Shown: positions 5,700 to 8,777 of the stretch, piece by piece | How the letters are laid out: every line of letters begins with the position of its first letter | How positions within the stretch are numbered: the first letter of the stretch is position 1 | Source: Candidatus Methanoperedentaceae archaeon | GTDB lineage: Archaea; Halobacteriota; Methanosarcinia; Methanosarcinales; Methanoperedenaceae | Assembly (NCBI GenBank): GCA_013331375.1 | Contig: DUGO01000090.1 | Coordinates: 1-8,777 of the forward strand | Direction of reading: 5' to 3' | DNA: 8,777 bases | Translations under genes and position numbers: made by a program | Notes under the pieces: generated by a model | The model's database searches: none | What the model was told of the DNA's origin: nothing | What the model saw: only the letters and a program-made list of their open reading frames with translations

Positions 5700-6245
5700 A
5701 TGACGAACAATAATATACATCCGGCTGCTGGGGGACTTAAAGTCCCCAGAAAGGACTTTTCGGCTCGGCTTGAGCGCGCGGGAAGCCTTGCGGACATATT
5801 CGAGCTCGTGAAGCTCGCGGTCTGGAACAGCAGGAAGAAGAGCCGCGCAGGCATCATGCTGGGTCTTGCGAACCTGGGCAACCATCCCGGGGGGTTCTTC
5901 GGTGCGTTCTACCCGGTTGGCTCGAACGTCATAGTGCTCAATAAGGTCCCTCTCCAGAGGATTCAGGAGACAAGACCCGAGCTGTATAAGCCGTACCTGT
6001 TCCATGTGATGCTGCACGAATACCTGCACACCCTTGGATACCTGAGCGAGGACAGGGTGCGGGCTATGGTCGTGGAGATAACGGCATATGCATTCGGGGA
6101 TGCGCATCTTGCGACAAAGATTGCGCTCGACACGGTTCCATTCTTTGGCAACCTTGTGTATCCCGAAGCGGCGTGGAAGGCTGATGACATGAAAATGGAG
6201 CTCGTCGGCGGGTTCGACAGGGGAAGTGCGGGGTATATAGCGTAA
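5700..6245 (+). CDS. Small HExxH zinc-metallopeptidase-like protein
   Basis: The 181-residue protein contains MLHEYLHTLGYLSED, with H106, E107 and H110 forming an HExxH zinc-binding and catalytic motif. E126 in VVEITAY, 16 residues after H110, is a candidate third zinc ligand, as in compact gluzincins. No signal peptide or membrane segment is present, so it is probably cytoplasmic. A glycine-rich loop (NLGNHPGGFFGAFYPVGSN, about 58-76) precedes a beta strand (VIVLNKVPL) leading into the zinc helix, as in minimal metallopeptidase folds. The frame stays open to 5463, but the upstream part runs through the antisense of the CoA-binding gene and its promoter. The ATG at 5700 behind a TATA box is therefore preferred. 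The substrate is unknown and I do not recognise a named family. It may be a regulatory protease or an inactive relative. Confidence 0.75.
   Translation: MTNNNIHPAAGGLKVPRKDFSARLERAGSLADIFELVKLAVWNSRKKSRAGIMLGLANLGNHPGGFFGAFYPVGSNVIVLNKVPLQRIQETRPELYKPYLFHVMLHEYLHTLGYLSEDRVRAMVVEITAYAFGDAHLATKIALDTVPFFGNLVYPEAAWKADDMKMELVGGFDRGSAGYIA
5731..5747. repeat. Perfect 17-bp palindrome just inside the HExxH gene
   Basis: GGGGACTT and AAGTCCCC flank a single A, with a further CTG/CAG pairing outside if one G is bulged. It begins 31 bases after the start codon and about 60 bp after the TATA box. It could be a repressor site or an mRNA hairpin near the ribosome start site. It may also be chance within codons for GGLKVP. 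Confidence 0.4.
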
Positions 6246-6252
6246 CTGTGCA

Positions 6253-6265
6253 ATCCTTAAAGGAT
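6253..6265. repeat. Short inverted repeat between convergent genes
   Basis: ATCCTT-A-AAGGAT lies 8 bp after the stop of the HExxH gene, in the 56-bp gap before the end of the converging coiled-coil gene. With a single-base centre it is more a palindrome than a stable hairpin, and only a run of four T (6290-6293) follows some 25 bp later. It might help end transcription, but the evidence is thin. Confidence 0.25.
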
Positions 6266-6301
6266 GCTTGGCGCAGAAAACATGGGGGTTTTACGGCGCG
6301 G

Positions 6302-6599
6302 TCAAACCATTGCCAGCTTCTTCTCCATCTCGGCTATCTTAATCTTAAGTGCAGTTATTTCTTCTATGACCGGGATACGCTGGTCAAGTGAATCGAATCT
6401 ATAATTCATTACCGCAAATTCGGATTTCATTTCGTTTCTCAGGCTGCTTATCTTTTCATCAATGCGAGCTGTTTCATGTTTTTGTTTCATTTCTCAGGCT
6501 ATCAATCTTAGCATCTAACGCCTTGACATCTCCACCAATCTCATTTAGTCGGGGCAATAAGAGCCGTTCTATCCAGCCAGGTACTTTCTCCACGGACAT
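6302..6599 (-). pseudogene. Small coiled-coil protein gene split by a frameshift
   Basis: Two overlapping minus-strand frames together spell one typical archaeal small coiled-coil protein. The first runs from ATG 6599 to TGA 6474 (41 residues, MSVEKVPGWIERLLLPRL, then DAKIDSLRNE). The second is open through 6302 and has an ATG at 6490 (62 residues, with SLRNEMKSEF, YRFDSLDQRIPVIEEI and a C-terminal heptad helix). Removing one A from the AAAAA run at about 6478-6482 joins them into one continuous frame of about 98 residues. The joined protein has KIDSLRNE and KISSLRNE as repeated heptads. The upstream half has its own TATA box (6621-6630) at leaderless distance, so 6599 looks like the original start. 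The gene may be truly broken, translated by slippage, or affected by a homopolymer sequencing error. No catalytic motif is visible. A scaffold or oligomerisation role is the most that can be suggested. Confidence 0.6.
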
Positions 6600-6620
6600 A
6601 GGCTATACTTGAGCACCATG

Positions 6621-6630
6621 CTATTTAATC
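6621..6630 (-). promoter_or_regulatory. TATA box of the coiled-coil gene
   Basis: gattaaatag on the minus strand is centred 26 bp before the ATG at 6599. This supports 6599 as the original start of the coiled-coil gene and suggests a leaderless transcript. Confidence 0.45.
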
Positions 6631-6633
6631 TTA

Positions 6634-6651
6634 AGTCCGGTTGTCCAGACT
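6634..6651 (-). terminator. Hairpin after the KaiC-like gene, possible terminator
   Basis: On the minus strand AGTCTGG and CCGGACT can pair over seven positions (one G-T) around an ACAA loop, 12 bases past the KaiC-like stop. Only a short A/T-rich run (taagattaaa) follows, so it is a weak candidate terminator. It abuts the next gene's TATA box. Confidence 0.3.
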
Positions 6652-6663
6652 GAGAAGGTTAAG

Positions 6664-8094
6664 TTAAACAAAATTCCCCGCGCAATCCAGCGAAAGCCCT
6701 GCAACCGTGCAGTACTTCTCGACCTTTTTCCTGATTACAATCCCATCCCCGGTTATCTCGAATTCGCGTATCAGGTTCTCGTGCTTCTTCCCCTTCATCT
6801 TCAGCACTGAAACCGCTTTTCTCAGAGAGCCGTCTATTTCCACGTGCCGCAGGAGCAGTATCGCATCCATGTATCGGGATATGCTGGCTGTCCGGTCATC
6901 CCCGGCTCCTGCCGTGTATTCCGTGTCCATCGTGTATATGGTCGTGACGTTTTTCGACCTGAGCAGAGAGTTCAGCGAGCCTACGATTATCGGGAGCGTG
7001 ACGTATTTCGAGAGCAGCTCCCCGAAACTCGCTATGCTGTCTATGAGTAGGCATCCGGCATGTATGTCGTCTATGGCTTTCACGGTATCAGCCACAAGCT
7101 GGTTTGCGCAGCAGATGTCCCGTGCATACACTATCCTTAGCAGGTTTTTCTTCTCAAGCTCAGCAAGGTCCCAGTTGAAACCGAGCATATGGTCCCTGAG
7201 CTTCGCGTCATCATCCTCGAAGCAGACAATCACACCCGGCACACCCTTTCTCGCATTGCTGACAATTAACTGCATACCGAGGACGGTCTTGCCAGTGCCG
7301 CTGCTGCCGGAGACCAGGTTTGAGGAACCGCTCATGAACCCGCCACCCGTCATGCCGTCAAGCTCAGCGATACCGGTCAGCACGCTGGTCCTCGGTATCC
7401 GGGCTGCCTGCGAAGCCGGGAGCTTCGGGAAGACCTTCAGCCCGTCATCCGTGATGCAGAAGACATGCTTGCCGCTTGCGTATTTCTGTCCCCGCATCTT
7501 GAGTATCTCAAGATATCGCACTCGCTTCCCGCGCTCCTCCTCATCTGTAAGGCGTATAATGCCGTCAGAAAGGTAGTTGACATCGTTTTTCATCGATTCG
7601 GAGCCGGAAAGCTCCCCGTTGACCAGGACAAGCGAATTCCAGCTCTTAAGACGCGTGAACAGGTCATAGTACAGCTTCCTGCACTCCATGACTGACAGCC
7701 CGTATGAGAACGGGTTTATGGGGTCTATCGCTATCCTGTCAGGCTTGATGACCTCTACGCTGGCTTCGATCTCATTCATGATAGCAGCAGCGCCTCTCTG
7801 CACGCTTTCCGCGCTCAGAGGAACGTATTTTACATTGCCCTGTCCCAGCAGGGAAAACGAATAGAAACTGAACTGCGACATGAAGTTATTGATCATGGCA
7901 ATGGGCTCAGTCATCGCTGAAATGTACATGCACATCTCTTCGCTGTTCTTTGCAGCATTGAACAGGGACTGAATCGCGAACGTAGTCTTTCCCGAGCCGG
8001 CAGAGCCTTCTATCACGATAACTGACGGTCTGGTAAAACCTCCATCCAGCAGGCTATCTAATCCGTCCACCCCACTCAGTACCCGTTTTATCAT
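6664..8094 (-). CDS. Tandem-RecA KaiC/RAD55-type ATPase
   Basis: The 476-residue protein has two RecA-like ATPase domains. Domain 1 (about 1-225) carries Walker A GSAGSGKT at 30-37 and Walker B IAID at 121-124. Domain 2 (about 236-455) carries Walker A GSSGTGKT at 263-270 and Walker B LLID at 349-352. Each begins with the family signature (SGVDGLDSLLDGGF and TGIAELDGMTGGGF). In domain 2 CFEDDD supplies the acidic pair that replaces KaiC's catalytic EE (E293, D294). In domain 1 the matching spot reads ISAMTEP, with a single glutamate, so the two domains probably differ in activity. No membrane segment is seen. Archaeal proteins of this type are often annotated as circadian-clock KaiC, but most serve in regulation or signalling. 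No kaiA or kaiB is present. The ATG overlaps the Roadblock gene's stop as ATGA, with aaggaa 9 bases before it, indicating translational coupling. The substrate and output are unknown. Confidence 0.9.
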   Translation of the reverse strand: MIKRVLSGVDGLDSLLDGGFTRPSVIVIEGSAGSGKTTFAIQSLFNAAKNSEEMCMYISAMTEPIAMINNFMSQFSFYSFSLLGQGNVKYVPLSAESVQRGAAAIMNEIEASVEVIKPDRIAIDPINPFSYGLSVMECRKLYYDLFTRLKSWNSLVLVNGELSGSESMKNDVNYLSDGIIRLTDEEERGKRVRYLEILKMRGQKYASGKHVFCITDDGLKVFPKLPASQAARIPRTSVLTGIAELDGMTGGGFMSGSSNLVSGSSGTGKTVLGMQLIVSNARKGVPGVIVCFEDDDAKLRDHMLGFNWDLAELEKKNLLRIVYARDICCANQLVADTVKAIDDIHAGCLLIDSIASFGELLSKYVTLPIIVGSLNSLLRSKNVTTIYTMDTEYTAGAGDDRTASISRYMDAILLLRHVEIDGSLRKAVSVLKMKGKKHENLIREFEITGDGIVIRKKVEKYCTVAGLSLDCAGNFV

Positions 8095-8453
8095 ACCAGT
8101 AATTCCTTGACTTTATCAGCAGCCTTTTCAAGCTCCACGAGTATGAGACCCAGCCCAGCCGTAGGTTTGGTCAGTACAACAAGGATAGCCTTCGGTCCAG
8201 CCCCGGTAACAATGATCCGGCTCTTGCTCGACTCCACAATGACCCTGTTCGGCAGCCCCTTACCAAGCTCAGTTGTTGCAGTTTCTGCGGCTCCGAGCAT
8301 CGTTGCGGACATCGCGGCAAAAGTCTCTGGCTTATTGATGTTCGTGCTTATACCCATCAAAACACCGTCTCGCGTAACGATTGCTGAAGCGTCAATATCA
8401 CCGGTCTTTGTAAGACTTTCCAGCACAAGTTCGAATTTTTTAGATACTGCCAT
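8091..8453 (-). CDS. Roadblock/LC7 domain protein
   Basis: The 120-residue protein is a single Roadblock/LC7 (longin-like) domain at full family length: helix LVLESLTKTGDIDASAIV (about 9-26), strand DGVLMGIS, a long central helix (about 45-63), strands RVIVESSKSRIIVTGAG and AILVVLTK, and a final helix (LVELEKAADKVKELL). Such domains dimerise and, in bacteria and archaea, often pair with small Ras-like GTPases (MglB with MglA) or with ATPases. No GTPase is encoded nearby. The partner in this operon is the KaiC-like ATPase, whose start codon overlaps this stop by four bases. A GGAG at 8459-8462, five bases from the ATG, and a TATA box at 8516-8523 support this start. The protein probably acts in the cytoplasm as a dimeric regulator or adaptor of the ATPase. 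This is inferred from the gene coupling, not from a known case. Confidence 0.88.
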   Translation of the reverse strand: MAVSKKFELVLESLTKTGDIDASAIVTRDGVLMGISTNINKPETFAAMSATMLGAAETATTELGKGLPNRVIVESSKSRIIVTGAGPKAILVVLTKPTAGLGLILVELEKAADKVKELLV

Positions 8454-8515
8454 TTGTACTCCGGGATTTGGGACGCGAACAAAGCTACTGCCTTCGGGTA
8501 TTTAGTCAATTTTAC

Positions 8516-8523
8516 ATTTATAT
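8516..8523 (-). promoter_or_regulatory. TATA box of the Roadblock-KaiC operon
   Basis: atataaat on the minus strand predicts a transcript start near 8494 and a leader of about 40 nt. Unlike metK and the other single genes here, this operon has a real leader with a GGAG ribosome-binding site. The rest of the 250-bp gap (8454-8703) shows no convincing gene. Confidence 0.55.
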
Positions 8524-8662
8524 CTTTCGATAATCCTCAGTTTATAATCCACGGTTTACTCAATGGCGTTCCACTGGCATCTTACGGGAAACTGATTCAG
8601 GTGCCTCAACACATCGTTTTTCCCGGGCAGGTGTTTCCGTGAATCCAGGGTCACATACATGG

Positions 8663-8672
8663 AAATATTAAA
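8663..8672 (+). promoter_or_regulatory. TATA box for tRNA-Ile
   Basis: aaatattaaa is centred about 37 bp before the mature tRNA 5' end, placing the transcript start near 8693 with a leader of about 10 nt. The spacing mirrors that of the tRNA-Thr promoter at the other end of the window. Confidence 0.55.
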
Positions 8673-8703
8673 GTACATGCTCTCACATCTGGATTGCAGT
8701 TGA

Positions 8704-8777
8704 GGGCCCGTAGCTTAGCCAGGTGGAGCGCTCGGCTGATAACCGAGAGGTCCTGCGTTCAAATCGCAGCGGGCCCA
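8704..8777 (+). tRNA. tRNA-Ile (anticodon GAT)
   Basis: The acceptor stem GGGCCCG/CGGGCCC, D-arm GCTT...GAGC, anticodon stem CTCGG/CCGAG around loop CTGATAA, and T-arm CTGCG-TTCAAAT-CGCAG form a complete cloverleaf without an intron. Anticodon GAT reads AUC/AUU isoleucine. The final base of the window is the A discriminator, so whether CCA follows cannot be seen. Confidence 0.95.

Noticed and set aside
6707..7576. 289-residue plus-strand open frame inside the KaiC-like gene
   Set aside because: It is a serine-rich antisense translation of a conserved two-Walker ATPase with no promoter or ribosome-binding site, so it is a by-product of codon bias.
8107..8505. 132-residue plus-strand frame opposite the Roadblock gene
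   Set aside because: Serine/threonine-rich antisense of a full-length Roadblock domain with a better start, TATA box and coupling on the minus strand.
1..8777. CRISPR array or intact mobile element
   Set aside because: No regularly spaced direct repeats, transposase or terminal inverted repeats were seen; the only mobile trace is the integrase fragment.

Overview
The window looks like a piece of an archaeal chromosome from a cytochrome-rich anaerobe. The evidence is an archaeal-type S-adenosylmethionine synthetase, an FprA-type diiron flavoprotein, a tandem-RecA KaiC/RAD55-type ATPase coupled to a Roadblock/LC7 protein, archaeal TATA boxes about 25 bp before inferred transcript starts, tRNA genes without an encoded CCA, and two genes packed with c-type haem motifs. 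A methanotrophic or methanogenic Methanosarcinia relative (ANME-2/Methanoperedens-like), or another cytochrome-bearing euryarchaeon, fits best. The lineage is inference, since no marker here fixes it.

Layout. Bases 2-109 hold the end of a plus-strand gene. A decayed, frameshifted N-terminal piece of an archaeal tyrosine recombinase (125-455, minus) lies just past the 3' end of tRNA-Thr(CGT) (527-600, minus), a likely scar of an integrated element. A plus-strand operon follows: a nine-haem cytochrome c (824-1456) and a fifteen-haem cytochrome c (1524-2645). The second has a NapC/NirT-like start, one haem motif broken to CxxYH, and a clear 76-residue tandem module. A hairpin/oligo-T terminator closes the operon. 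metK (2767-3969) has its own TATA box and is probably leaderless. It meets fprA (minus, 3966-5138) tail to tail with overlapping stop codons. fprA is in an operon behind a CoA-binding (YccU-type) gene (5148-5570, minus).

A divergent promoter region then drives a small HExxH metallopeptidase-like gene (5700-6245, plus) with a palindrome near its start. Next come a frameshifted small coiled-coil gene (6302-6599, minus) and a translationally coupled pair, Roadblock/LC7 (8091-8453) to tandem KaiC-like ATPase (6664-8094), both minus. The window closes exactly on the discriminator base of a plus-strand tRNA-Ile(GAT).

How the parts fit. The cytochromes probably sit on the outer face of the membrane and carry electrons to or from extracellular acceptors. 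FprA, with its CoA-binding partner, suggests oxygen or NO detoxification in an anaerobe. The Roadblock-KaiC pair looks like a cytoplasmic nucleotide-dependent regulatory module of unknown output. The strongest leads are the modular fifteen-haem cytochrome with its lost haem site, the integrase scar beside tRNA-Thr, the Roadblock-KaiC couple, and the coiled-coil gene broken at a run of A.
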